Source of the DNA: Phytomonas francai
Taxonomy: Eukaryota; Euglenozoa; Kinetoplastea; Trypanosomatida; Trypanosomatidae
Reading direction: 5' to 3'
DNA: 63,255 nucleotides
NCBI GenBank assembly: GCA_001766655.1
Contig: MJCC01000021.1
Coordinates: 1-63,255, forward strand
In this document: one piece after another, positions 1 through 11,600 of the stretch
Layout of the letters: each line of letters begins with the position of its first letter
Position numbering within the stretch: position 1 is the first letter of the stretch
The notes under the pieces: generated by a model
Databases searched by the model: none
Seen by the model: the letters and a program-made list of their open reading frames with translations, nothing else
What the model was told of the DNA's origin: nothing
Translations under genes and position numbers: made by a program

Positions 1-95
1 AGGGCGCCCGTGTTTCCTTCATCCCCAAAGCACTTGTTCAGAAGCGGCCCCTTTAGGGAGGCGCTTCACACCCAAAAAAAAAGTCACCCATCACA
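1..95 (+). repeat. Left arm of inverted repeat
   Basis: Pairs base-for-base with 525-619 (position i pairs with 620 minus i). The arm is GC-rich in its outer part and ends inward with nine A residues and a short GTCACCCATCACA segment. Confidence 0.95.
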
Positions 96-263
96 TTCAT
101 TTTTCTCTTTTGTAGTTATTTTTACAGAGAACACATGCCACTACATTGGGGAAATTTCAGGCCGTGGGCGGCGGGCGCCATTTTTTTGGGAATTTCGGGG
201 GTGCGGTGGGGCGCCCGAACCCCTCATAGTATGGTAAAATTGCCTTCATCATAGCTATTTTAC

Positions 264-289
<26 letters not shown>
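264..289. repeat. (AT)13 microsatellite
   Basis: Uninterrupted AT dinucleotide tract inside the inverted-repeat element. Confidence 0.95.
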
Positions 290-294
<5 letters not shown>

Positions 295-524
295 CCTTGG
301 CACCCTAGGTTAGAATAGATCATACCTATATATGCCAAAATATTTCCACGAAGTACAATATTTCCTTAAATTTTGAAATTTTATTGCACGCCGAAATTAT
401 TTTTCTTGTTGTCCGCAAATGAATTTTATGCTATTTAAATTATTTCCCTCTTGTAATTTTTTTTACCTGCACGCAAATGTTATTTACCCATTTGGTGTTA
501 TAGGGCTATACAGTCACAATTGAC

Positions 525-619
525 TGTGATGGGTGACTTTTTTTTTGGGTGTGAAGCGCCTCCCTAAAGGGGCCGCTTCTGAACAAGTGCTTTGGGGATG
601 AAGGAAACACGGGCGCCCT
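525..619 (-). repeat. Right arm of inverted repeat
   Basis: Exact reverse complement of bases 1-95. Just inside it, at 511-526, a small stem (CAGTCA, loop CAAT, TGACTG) touches the arm boundary. Confidence 0.95.
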
Positions 620-2120
620 ATGTCTTTTCGTCGTTGATAAACTGTTTTGCCCTACTCTCGTATAGAAGAGTGCAATATCCTTTTGTTGTAAAACAATTTT
701 GATTAGATCAGATTTTATGGGTGTTTGGGCTTGATGTGCATTCTTGGGTTCAACCTACCGAAGCTGAGAATACCTATATCCCATGATCCCTTTTGACCTA
801 TATAGCGATCGACAGCTATGACGCTTCCCGGTTATCACGTGAGGCGCTTTCAGCGAGCTGAGGTGTATTTTGCCAACGTACAAACAGAATTGCCGTAGCG
901 AGGTGCGGGTTTAGCTTCCTTCTAGGCCTTTTTTAAAATGATAGATCGGATGAACACGAAGCAAGGATATAGTTTCTCAGCCGAATAAGTATTTGCCCTT
1001 TCACTGGCTTACAATATTGAAATTTATAATTCTGATAATTTTTGCAGTTCCTAAAAACGGAAGTTGCAGGAATGATGGCTTCTATATTATGGAGAAAAGC
1101 TATTTGGATGATTTGAATTTTAATAACAACATCCCAAGTGGTTCTTGAAACGCTCATTCCACGGCAATAAAATTTTCGGGCATTGTCGACATTAATAGTG
1201 TGTGCACCTTTGGACAGAAAAGAGAAAATGATTTATTAAACTGTGTTTTAGAGGTTTAATCCTTTTTTGTGGATTATTTTAGCATCTCAGAAAATTAGGT
1301 GCAAATAAGTAATTTATCTTGCTTGAGATACTCCCTGTGTTAAGTTGCATATCGAGTTTGGTGATTTGATTAAATGTCTTGATACGTTTACCCGTTTATT
1401 ACCTGGTGTTCATAAGTGGAGCGCATGATGACCCAAGAGTCTGTAGTGAGGAGGGGGTGCGGCCGTTAATTCCATATGTTTCGGCCTCCATAAGAGTTTT
1501 ATTTTTATTTAATTAGCATCGGTAATGTTATACGTTGACTGAAGGCTCGAGCTCAGACTCTTGACATTTGGGATAACTAAAGTTTGAGTTAATTAGCATA
1601 GAATTTAGAAGCTATGCGGCTAGCCAGTGCTGAACAATGCATATGTATCAATGGAAAGGAGGGTTGCTCTTGAAGGATGTTTTATTTAACTGATAAAATT
1701 TTCATAAGCTTCAGCTGATTATCTTTTGAATATGCTGATTATATTCAATGTAAGAATAGCTTTGCGTCTTAAATCCTTCACATATCCTTGTTTCCATCGC
1801 AGCGTTACGTGGCACTATCGTTCCTCTAGCAATCCGCCGGATTAGTATTATCAACTCCAAGATGGATTCTAGCCAGCCTTTTTTTTTGTGTATAAAAGTA
1901 TTGTTATTCCATTTATAGTCTCATATGATGAACTGAGAAGGTAAATATGTGGCGTTGGACACTTCTATCTGAATTTGTGTATTTGTAATTGGTATTTGAA
2001 GGCCTTTCCAAGAGAAGTACTTTGTTGAAACATAATAATTGAATATATTTTTCCTGCAAAAGACTTTCGGATTGGTATAAATTTCCTTCTTCCTCATCAG
2101 ACTTTTAGTTTACTATTGAA
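620..2120. other. Gene-less AT-rich stretch
   Basis: No convincing ORF on either strand and no recognisable RNA gene. The 3' end carries a pyrimidine-rich run ending in AG at 2099-2100, a good spliced-leader acceptor for the gene that starts at 2121. Confidence 0.6.
2099..2100 (+). promoter_or_regulatory. Probable spliced-leader acceptor AG
   Basis: TTTCCTTCTTCCTCATCAG ends at 2100, 20 nt before the ATG at 2121. The position and pyrimidine content match kinetoplastid trans-splice acceptors. This is inferred from sequence only. Confidence 0.55.
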
Positions 2121-2585
2121 ATGTACAGTGATTACGAAAAGAAACAATTTAGAAGTTATGTACGAGATATTTCAAGAGTACAACGTAATCATGTTGCTGA
2201 TCGTATAGAAAAGCTTGCTTCTCAACAAAGTAAACCATGGCAGTACTTTTTTGGTTGTGTTACATTTTCGACTGCAAGTGTTTTGCTGATTTTCAAGCTC
2301 TACGGTCCTCGCCATATATTTAAAAATAGTATGTATTACGCTCGTCCACTTCCTGCGGCAATCAGTATGGGTATATCCTTGTTTGGTCTTGTGTATACAT
2401 GTCGTGGAATGCTAATACGCAATCGTATTTGTATCATGATAGAAGATTATGAGTACGAGCTAAAAAGAATCAAAGCACATCATTGCGAAGAGGGAGTTGA
2501 TCAGCTTGCATGGCTAGAATTTATCAAAGAGGAGGTGAAACAGGAATCTGAAAACCGTTTTGATTTTTCTAAACTGAGGGAGTGA
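2121..2585 (+). CDS. Small two-TM protein, function unknown
   Basis: 154-aa protein I do not recognise. The N-terminal 40 residues are basic and polar. Two hydrophobic segments follow, at about residues 41-59 and 77-96, separated by a short basic loop. The C-terminal 55 residues are charged and helical and end in KLRE. This predicts an integral membrane protein with both ends on the same side. The start is supported by a strong pyrimidine-AG signal 20 nt upstream. The stop is only 86 nt from the annotated dynein ATG, far closer than the 0.2-1.9 kb spacing elsewhere in the window. The base composition is AT-rich, like the dynein gene beside it. Confidence 0.7.
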   Translation: MYSDYEKKQFRSYVRDISRVQRNHVADRIEKLASQQSKPWQYFFGCVTFSTASVLLIFKLYGPRHIFKNSMYYARPLPAAISMGISLFGLVYTCRGMLIRNRICIMIEDYEYELKRIKAHHCEEGVDQLAWLEFIKEEVKQESENRFDFSKLRE

Positions 2586-2671
2586 TTGCACGCAGGTAGT
2601 ATAGAATAAATGATCGCATTTAGAATGGCAGTAAAGTAAATAGAGTTATTACAAGATTATTATGATTCAAT

Positions 2672-5600
2672 ATGTCCAATTGGTATTCACTTGCTTATCT
2701 CGGGTTTTTTGTTGTTGTTGTCTACAAGAAAATGGATCCACAAAAGTACAAAGAGAGAGTTCTAAGTCGCTTCGATACAGTTGTTAGATATTTTTGGGAT
2801 GGACTTCCCACACCGCCCTTTGTTTGCTCGAAAGATGCCCCTTCCCGAGGAAGCTTCACAATTCGGACTCTTGGTTACTCGCCCGATTACAGTAAGGAAA
2901 CCTTGGATATTCCCCTTGAACCAATCACAAACGAATACTTAAACTTTCAACCACTTAGCTATCGTGAGCCTATTACTAACTCTATGAGCGCACGTATTGG
3001 CTCTCATTACTCACCACTTGTTGGATTTTTCTCCTTCAAGAAGCGTTCTGCATCACCGACGAAGATTAACTACGCCTTACAGCGAATTCGAATTCCCGTA
3101 GAACACTGTGAGGATGAAGCAGAGATAACAAAGAATCTTCACAACTTCGCTCAATGCATTCGCACAAACAAGCTAGTTGAGCTGTATGAGCCTCTTGTCA
3201 GAGAACACTCTCCGATCAGCCAAGCGAGTTTGAAAAAAATTCTTACACTTTCGACAAGAGGTATGAAAATGAACACAAGGGAATCCGTTGTGTCCGAAGT
3301 CTGCTGTATAAGTGATGAGTATGTGCGTTGGGAAAGTAAAGAAATTTTTTATTACCTATGCATCAATCCACTTGTCTGCAAGATCTTATCACCTTTAAAA
3401 TTGCAATTGTCTCCCGAATATTATCAGCCTCGACGAGCTGAGTCCACCAGGGATGAAAAAGAAGCCTTAAAGCTCCATGTTGCTCTTGCGAAGAAGAGTT
3501 TGAAGGCAACACTTTCATGGAGTGGCAAAACTCATTACTTCTTTGCTTCATTGCACAAATTATGGGATACTCGTTATGAGAATTTGGCACTGTTTGATTT
3601 GGAATCGGTTCATGGTAGTATCGATTCCGGAGTCTTTTTAAGTCATATTAACCTTACAATGAAGACTGTATTCACGAGGATTCGAATTGATTTCTTTTCC
3701 AGTGTTGAGGAGTTATTTTTTGCTCATGTCCCAGATGCAAAGGAGGCCGTTTTGCTGAATGAAGCAGATTTGGAAAAGAGTAACCTTCATAAGGTCTTCA
3801 CGGCAGTTGATGTATATTTAACAAAACAACTGCGTAACTTTATCGTGCGCGAGCTTAAGAAACTTGTCTGTTTCTTTCAATGTAAAGGAGTGAATGACAT
3901 GCGATCTGGCAGAGGAATAGAATTGAGGAAACCCGTTCTCAGCGTTTCGATGGTTATTGGGGCAAATTGTCGTGCATCCTTACCAAGTTTTTCACGTCTT
4001 TGTATTGGTATTTCTGACCTCCTTGAGGAGCTGAAAAAAGAGGCCAATTCACTTCCTCGTGTACACAAATCGATTTTCCGCAGTTTAAATATAGACACTC
4101 ATTCCATGGCGGTGGTGTTGCCAATGGAGCTGGAGTGCTTTCGCTTCATGATTATTAACTCCCTAGATAAAACAGGACAGGTTATTGATGATCTGTCGTC
4201 AAAGTATTCTCAATACTCTGTTGTTCCAGCGCAAAGGATCCCAGAAACCACTAAGGACTTCCCTAATATTGTTTCTGAAGTTGTAACACTTGCCAGAGAA
4301 CATATTTTTGCCATTTATTGCAATTTCGCCAATATAGTGTACAGTGGTTGCTTTGAAATACATTGCCGTTCGATTAAGGAACATTTCGCTGCAAGCTGGG
4401 AAGGATATTTGGAGTGTTTTTACAGTCAACTTAACGCATCAGTTTTAAACTTTATTATGCAGGCTGATGCGAAGTGCTTGCAGGCTCAGGCAGCCCTGCA
4501 GCGCGTTCCTCAATCTGTGGAGGAATTGAGGACACTTTTGAAGCATACCGAGGAAGTGAAGAGGTTAGTGAAGAGTATCAAAGTAGTTGAGTGCGATGAT
4601 GCAATTCTTCGCATTTCAAAAATGGAAAGCAATCTGGTTCCCATACAGCCAAATGTGTACGAATCAGCTATGAAACTGATGAAGTGGCCTGATGTTTTAG
4701 CCAAGCAGATCATCTTATCGGAAGAAGGAATAATGAAGGCTAAGCCTCAGCTTGCTGGGAATTTGAAATCGCTCTGTGCCAATACTCGAGGATATATAAA
4801 GACCCTTTCCACTGGAATTACTGAGCTTTACAACATGTTTTCATTTGACATACGTGACGTCGCTTTTCAAACATGCATTGAGCTCCAAAACCTAGTGGAT
4901 CAAATTGACCTTTCTGTTAAAGCTATTACAAGCCAAGAAGCTCTTTTGGGAATACCACCCACTGATTCTTTTGAGGATTTTAATGTTTTGCGTAACCACT
5001 TCGATATTGTATCACAATACTGGGCTGAAATAAATAGAAGTGCGCAACTACTTGGGTATTACAAGTGCCCGATTGGATCACTTAAGGCAAACCAGATAAT
5101 CGAAGATGTGCGTGAGTGCCGCCGACTTTTACACTCTTGCACTCACAGGTTACGAGCTTACGTGCCTCTTGTACAACTTGCACGCCAGCAAGAGCTTAAG
5201 CTATCTAAGTTTGAGGCTTTGGAAGAAATTTTGTATTTTATTACTATTCCTGGGCTTCGGAAACATCATTGGAAAGAGGTTTCCCGCCTATTGGCTTCAA
5301 AGCTGAAGGAGGATACCTCCCAGGTAGTGGATATGACCGCTCCACTACATAAACTTCTCGATGCAGGGATTATGGACCATTTAAAAGAAGTTAGCAGAAT
5401 TGCCTTACAAGCAAATAACGATTTCCTGACTGAGGAAGCTGTGGAGAAGATGAAAAGCGCATCCAAAAAAATCTTTTTCGATTTTACAAAGGCTACGTGG
5501 AGCCATGTGCCACGTCTTGTAGTCAGTGAGGAGTGCCGCCATAGTATGTTGTTACAAATTGAAGATTTCTTTTTGAGATCCCAATTGCTGATGAAAAACA

Positions 5601-8600
5601 TGTCGCTGAGCGCTCCAGTCCTTAATATACTAGTGGAATGGAAAGGTTCCATAAACAAATTGCAAAAGGTTATTGTGGAGTGGAACGACGCGGAAGAAAG
5701 ATGGAGCGGCCTTTGCAACTATATGTGTGTACTTCAGTGCAAAAAGAATGGTGCTATGGATGATGTACGCGCACTCATTCTCGAGAAACTTACACAAACA
5801 GATGAATCATTCAAGGCTCTTAACGAAATCATAAAACGGCCGCAGTTTTCACTGCACGTTGCAATCGTTCAAGATACCATAAGCGACCATGTCACTGCAG
5901 CGAAACTCACCATGGACGAGGCTACGAACATGCTACCTTTAGTGCTAGATGAAATGCGCGAAGGGTTCCCGCGATTTAACTTTCTAACCGATAGCCAACT
6001 GAGCTCATTTCTTTCGTCGTATGACATAGGAAGCCTTTTTTCAATACTTCCATTTATGTACCCCCGTTTGTGCCGTGTTACTGTTGAAAATGATCTCGTA
6101 ACTGCTTTTACAACCACTAATAATGCAACAATTTCAGCGTTTGGTGAATTGTGCTTGTCAAACGATCCAACAGAGGAATGGATGGTATCTTTTGATCAAG
6201 TGCTCAAGTTATCTATGGCTTCGTCTATAAAAGCGTGTCATGATGCATTTTTCGTAACGGACATGAAAACTTGGCTTACAAGCTGGTGTTCCCAGTTTAT
6301 CATAATGTCGTTAAGGTCAGTTCATACATATGGGATCCGTGAGGCCATTAAAAATCGTGGAGTTCTTGGCCTAAAGGCTCATAGGACAAAGATAAAAAAC
6401 ATAATCGCAGAGGTTCAAAGGGTCGCGCTAACGTTGGGTCTGCAACCTGATACGAAGCGAGTTGTTCTTTCAGCCCTTTCATATTTGCAATTTGCTGATA
6501 CCGAAATAGAACACGCACTAAGCATCGGTATAGCAACTATTTCGGACCTGGATTCTACTCCGATGCTCCAAACATTCATAACGGAATTCGCTATTGTCAC
6601 TCGAGTCATGGGGATAGTTATTCCGTATGGGCTTGAATTTTTCGGGAACGATCGAGAGCCTTTTTTTTCTCCCCAAATGCTTGAGAAGGCCATTAGTATT
6701 CTATCTCTTACCGTTGGGGGGCGATCTATTCCGCTTTTAAACCATACCCAAGATACACAGGGCTTATTACAATCATTGTGTCATTTATGTGGTCTCTTTT
6801 TTATCACCGTGAACTGCAGTCAAACGACCACCTTGGATACCATGCGCTCGTATCTTCGTGGGGCGTTAGGCGCAGGTGCGTTTTTCTGTGTGAGTGAGTA
6901 CAGAAAGCTTAGTGAAGAAATTCGTTTTTTTTTAACGGAATCGTTTTGCAGGATTCAGAACGGCACTCTTGCATGCGCTTCGGCAAGTTTTGTCACAGAC
7001 CTGGGGCTAGAAACGCGTGGTGGGTTCATAAAAACACCTGTCCACCCGGGTTTTATGGGGGTTATCACTGCGAGCGAGCCTCTTCACAAAATAGCCCGTG
7101 AGCTTTCCCAACAATATCGCCCGACCTACTTACCACGCATGAAGTTAGTCGATATGATTCGCGTTTATCTCGATGCTTTTGGAATCGCCGATGAAAGTCA
7201 GACTGCCAGCCCAGGGTTTGCAGTCATTTACGAGCACCTACAAGAAATTTTTCCCTCAGTGTTTACCTATCCTAAACTGCTCGCAGTACTACAGCACGCA
7301 GCGGAAAGTGTTATTCCCAAGGAAGGGTACACTACGGACTGCCTCTTTGAGGCATTTACACGCATTTTTGCATCTGTACTAACCGAAAACAATCAGTTAC
7401 AGGCCTTATTAGAGTTTTACGTAAAGCACACATTAGGTCTCTCCGCTTCCAACTTGCGGCGTGCTCTCTCCACTTCGCCCCACACCAAGAGAGACATGAA
7501 ATTGGAATTTGCTAAGACAATGTCTTTCTGCCACCAAGTTATCATTTCTGGACCACAATTCTCTGGCAAAACAAAGCTTTGGAGGGACTTTGTCGGAACG
7601 GACAAACATGTTGTGCTTTGTACCTCTCTCATGACAGCACATGAATTTTACGAGCACAACGTTGTGGAGGGGATAATGAAGGTGTTGGCAGGAATCACAG
7701 CGACTCCATTAGAGCGTCATTTTGTTATTATTGAGGATGAGACCTTTCTGTACGCTACATCCTGGATAAATTTGAGCCTTTATGGGCGTGTGCTTGGGCC
7801 TCGGAAGACCAGTTTTACGTTAAATCCTTCGTCTTACATGATTGTCTCCACAAGCACTTTGCAACACACGGATCCACACACAGTTTGTGATTTTACAGTA
7901 TTTTCGCTACCTGCTCCTTCTGATTGGAGAAGCTTTCTGCGCGATCGTCTGCATGATGCTCCCGAATGTGATGTAGCCAGCGGTGTGATGGAAATAGTCC
8001 TTCCAGTAGTCTGGACAGCAGTTGAACATGGTGATTGCAACAGAGTCGATGAAGATGTGCTCAATACCAACATGGGATTCTATGCTACCTGCAAGCAATG
8101 CATGAAATTGTATATAAGGTGGTACAGTTACATCGTGCAGGCATTCTGTTCTCCAACCTCCTCCGTGAGGGAAGAAGTTGCTGACCCTCAACTGAATGAG
8201 CATATATTCGTAGCCCGGTGTGCTGTTCAGGCAGTTTGTTGGAGCATGGGTCTGGCTTTAGATCCCTGCCAACTTGATCACATCCGAAGAGCTTTACTCA
8301 CAGTTGAGGATAATCTTAATGAGTTCATGGAGAATTATAATTCGACGGAAAAAATACTTCCCCCTGTTGTAGACGGCGAAAATATCTTAGAGTTTGTAGT
8401 CACACGCAGCGGATGGGAGCTTCTCAGTGAGGCTATTTCTCATATTAATGATCTTTCGTGGTCAGAATATACAAAAATTGATCCACAATCCGAAGCATCG
8501 TCACAACGGTTTCCCACGCCGTCGCGCCTTTCCACCTTGCGTGCGATAGAGTGTCTCATCAACTGCGGCCAACATGTCTTGATCCTAGGAGCTTGTGGAA

Positions 8601-11600
8601 GCGGTAAGTCATCTTTACTAAGGAGTACTCGTCTATGCGAGCGATGGTTTCAGCACTTTGTAAACTGCAGTAAAGGTTTCAGTCCTATTCAAACTCAGAA
8701 TCAATTGGTTTCACAGCTCTTACCGAGGAGTACTTCTACCTTCGGACCCCCCTTAGGTTCAAAGCTCGTTGTTTGTATTGATGACATGCATTTATCGTCA
8801 TCGGCCCAGGCCGATGCTCCAATCGCTTCTAGCTTGGTACTTTTCTACGATAAATATTCCGCTATCTGCACCCCAACTGTTGGCTTTATACCAGCAACGG
8901 ATCTGGTCTATGTAGGCACCGCTTTAGAGGCCTTCCGCAACCCAAGTGTTCAATGTGCATTTATAAACGTCTACTTGCCCCCCATGCAGGGCTCCGAGCT
9001 TGTGAATGGTATCTGGAGGCTGCTAGAGACCACATGCGGGAAAAGGCGCACAGACGGATTTCCTCGTGAATGTACCTCATTTATTATTTTGGCCTATATG
9101 GCTGTTGAACGTGCCATAGCGGGTAGTAGTGTCATTGCTTCGAGGCTTCGTAATGGAAATGATGGTGATAGCTCAAAAGCAGCTCCATGGGTCTCTTTGG
9201 GGGGGCTATCACTGAGTGACACCATTTTCTCACAACTCGGGGGGCAAATTATGGAGACTGAGAGTATCCTATCGCAACACTTTAGTCTTGCTTTTCATGG
9301 CGTCGAAATTGCCCGTCGACAGCTCAGCAGCGGTATTTCGGATCTCCAAGTAGCGGTTAACCTATTCATAGGAGTGGAGCGCCTATACGTGGGGCACTAT
9401 GCAGGCGACGCAAACAGGGAGAATCTACGGCAAGATATTTCACAATGTGCACAGGCTACCCTGGGGAAGTGCCTGGGTGATAACAAATTCTTAGCAGCTG
9501 TAAAACAGGGTGCGTGTGACGAGCTCTACAGCCCCTCTAAGAGGCAGGCCTGTGTCTTGAAATGGCTGGAAGACATTCATGCATACCTAAGTGAAGCAGT
9601 TGTCCAGCCATTGTCTGAGATGGATCTTCATACATCAAATCATTCATTGGAAAATGAACACGTTGACACAAGCACGGATCTATATAGCAACAGAGGACAG
9701 CTCTCGGTCTGCGTGACAACTGCCAACTCCTCTACAGTAGGCAGTCTCATCCAAAATGCACCCTTCATATCCTCAACTTTTCGGGAATTGTCTCAACGAC
9801 AAAGTAAATACAACAAAAACGCGTCACTCTCTGAGGAGCAGTTGCGTCTTTCGTTGGGGCAAAAATGGAAAGTCGAAGCAACTACTTTTATAACCGTTGA
9901 GAGAGTGAACACGATCGCATCCATCGTAACTCAATCGAAGTGTATTGCAGAGAACGCGTTTGAGCTTGTGCAAGCTGTGAAACACACGGGTTCACCTCTT
10001 CATACGGTTATTCTGTGCAATTCAGTCTTTGAAATAATATCCCTTACCTTTATGGTGATTGTCGCGACTCGGTTTCCTGTGGTCTTAATCAGGCCTTACC
10101 GCGGTTATTATTCTACTGGCAAGGAGGCAAAGTACGACTTCGACACATTTGTAGCCGATATGAAAGCCCTTGTTAGGTACGCCTATGGAAATAATGTGCG
10201 CATGGTGGTTGTGATTCCGAATACTGTCTTAGCCATTCCGCTTGTACTGCGTCAGATTGATCTTCTTATTCGTGCGGGAGACCTCCGCGAAATCTTTTCT
10301 CGTGGGGAACTCTGGAGTCTAGTTCACGGAAATTCAACTCTCTGTTCCAAACAATGGGCCTCACGCGGTGCCATGGGTGTGCTGTCTCCCAGTGAGGAAG
10401 AAGCTCTATACGCCTATATTCGCCAGTGCTTTACCTTTATTTTACAGGTATACAGTGAAAGCCATTTGCTCAATTCCTTGAAATCAGGGAGCTACCGCTG
10501 CTTCGCTGATATGCGCATACTTCAAGGCTTGGATACGGAAGAGTTGGTTTCGATGCGGAGGGGAATGGTGTACAGTATCATTTCCAAGCGGAGCGAAAAA
10601 CATAACGGCATCGCTGAGCCCAATTATTACAGGTGCGGATGCCAAGAGCTAGCGGATTTAGTATACACCTTTTATGAAACCTCACAGGAATTTTTCCCAG
10701 ACACACGTGAGGATAGATTTTCTGATTTCGCCTCCCTTGTTACTCATATTGAGAGAATTTGTGCTGAAAAGACGAGGGATAGTGCTGTAATTGCGACAGT
10801 GTTGGTTGATCGTGGCGATGTGGTAACAAAAGTGATTAAGAATAATGCTCAGCTCACATCCCAGGCAGCTGAGGAACTTGACAGGCTTCGAGAGGATATT
10901 GTCGAACTTAAAAAGAAGCTAGAAAGGGAAAGCATTTACTTGGAATATTGCAACGAGGATTTTCAAAAGATACAGAAGGATGTGCAAGAAGGCGCTTTAG
11001 AGCTTTCTAAACTTGAGTCTGTTCAGGATACATCGCTAACCAAGGCTAAAGAAATGGTTCAGGAGTCTGCCGTACTATTAAAAAAGATTAAACCCCAAAC
11101 GATCCAAATGCTCAGTAAATCTTTAAGCTCCAAGAAGCTCATTCTCCTCATCCGTGCCGTGTATGGTGTTCTTGGTGAAGAAATTCCCAAGGAAGCCAAC
11201 CACCCTAATGAGTTGTGGGTTGTAGGGATGAGGAGGATGTCTGCACCTGGGTTTGTCCAGTCCATTATTTCAGCTTCTACTCAACATGTTGCAGACCCTG
11301 CCACTCTGCTATTGCTCGAAAGGGATCTTAAAAAAAACGAGTTTGGGAAATCAAGTGCATGCGCTCAGTTACTGGTGAATTATATTTTAGCATTCATAAG
11401 AAAACTGCGTGTTCAGCAGGCCAAGGTTGAGGATAGGAATACGTATTCCATTCAAAGAAAATCAAACCAAGAGGCTGAGGAACGCTTAAGACAATGTAGC
11501 TGCCGTGTTTCTGAAACTTCTGAAGAAATACGCACAATCAAGGAGAACATTAAGCAGATGGAGGATAAATGTTGTGAAGTACAAGAGAGGCAACGTCTGT

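Larger units (their letters stand above)
1..619. mobile_element. Short element with 95-bp perfect inverted ends
   Basis: Bases 1-95 are the exact reverse complement of 525-619, including a 9-A/9-T run, and pairing breaks at base 96. The interior (96-524) is not self-complementary. It holds a GC-rich patch at about 155-225 and a (TA)13 tract. The outermost bases contain the palindrome GGGCGCCC. The layout resembles a non-autonomous TIR element (MITE or foldback). No transposase ORF is present. The left end coincides with the window edge, so the repeat may extend further and a target-site duplication cannot be tested. It could instead be a plain long inverted repeat. Confidence 0.6.
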
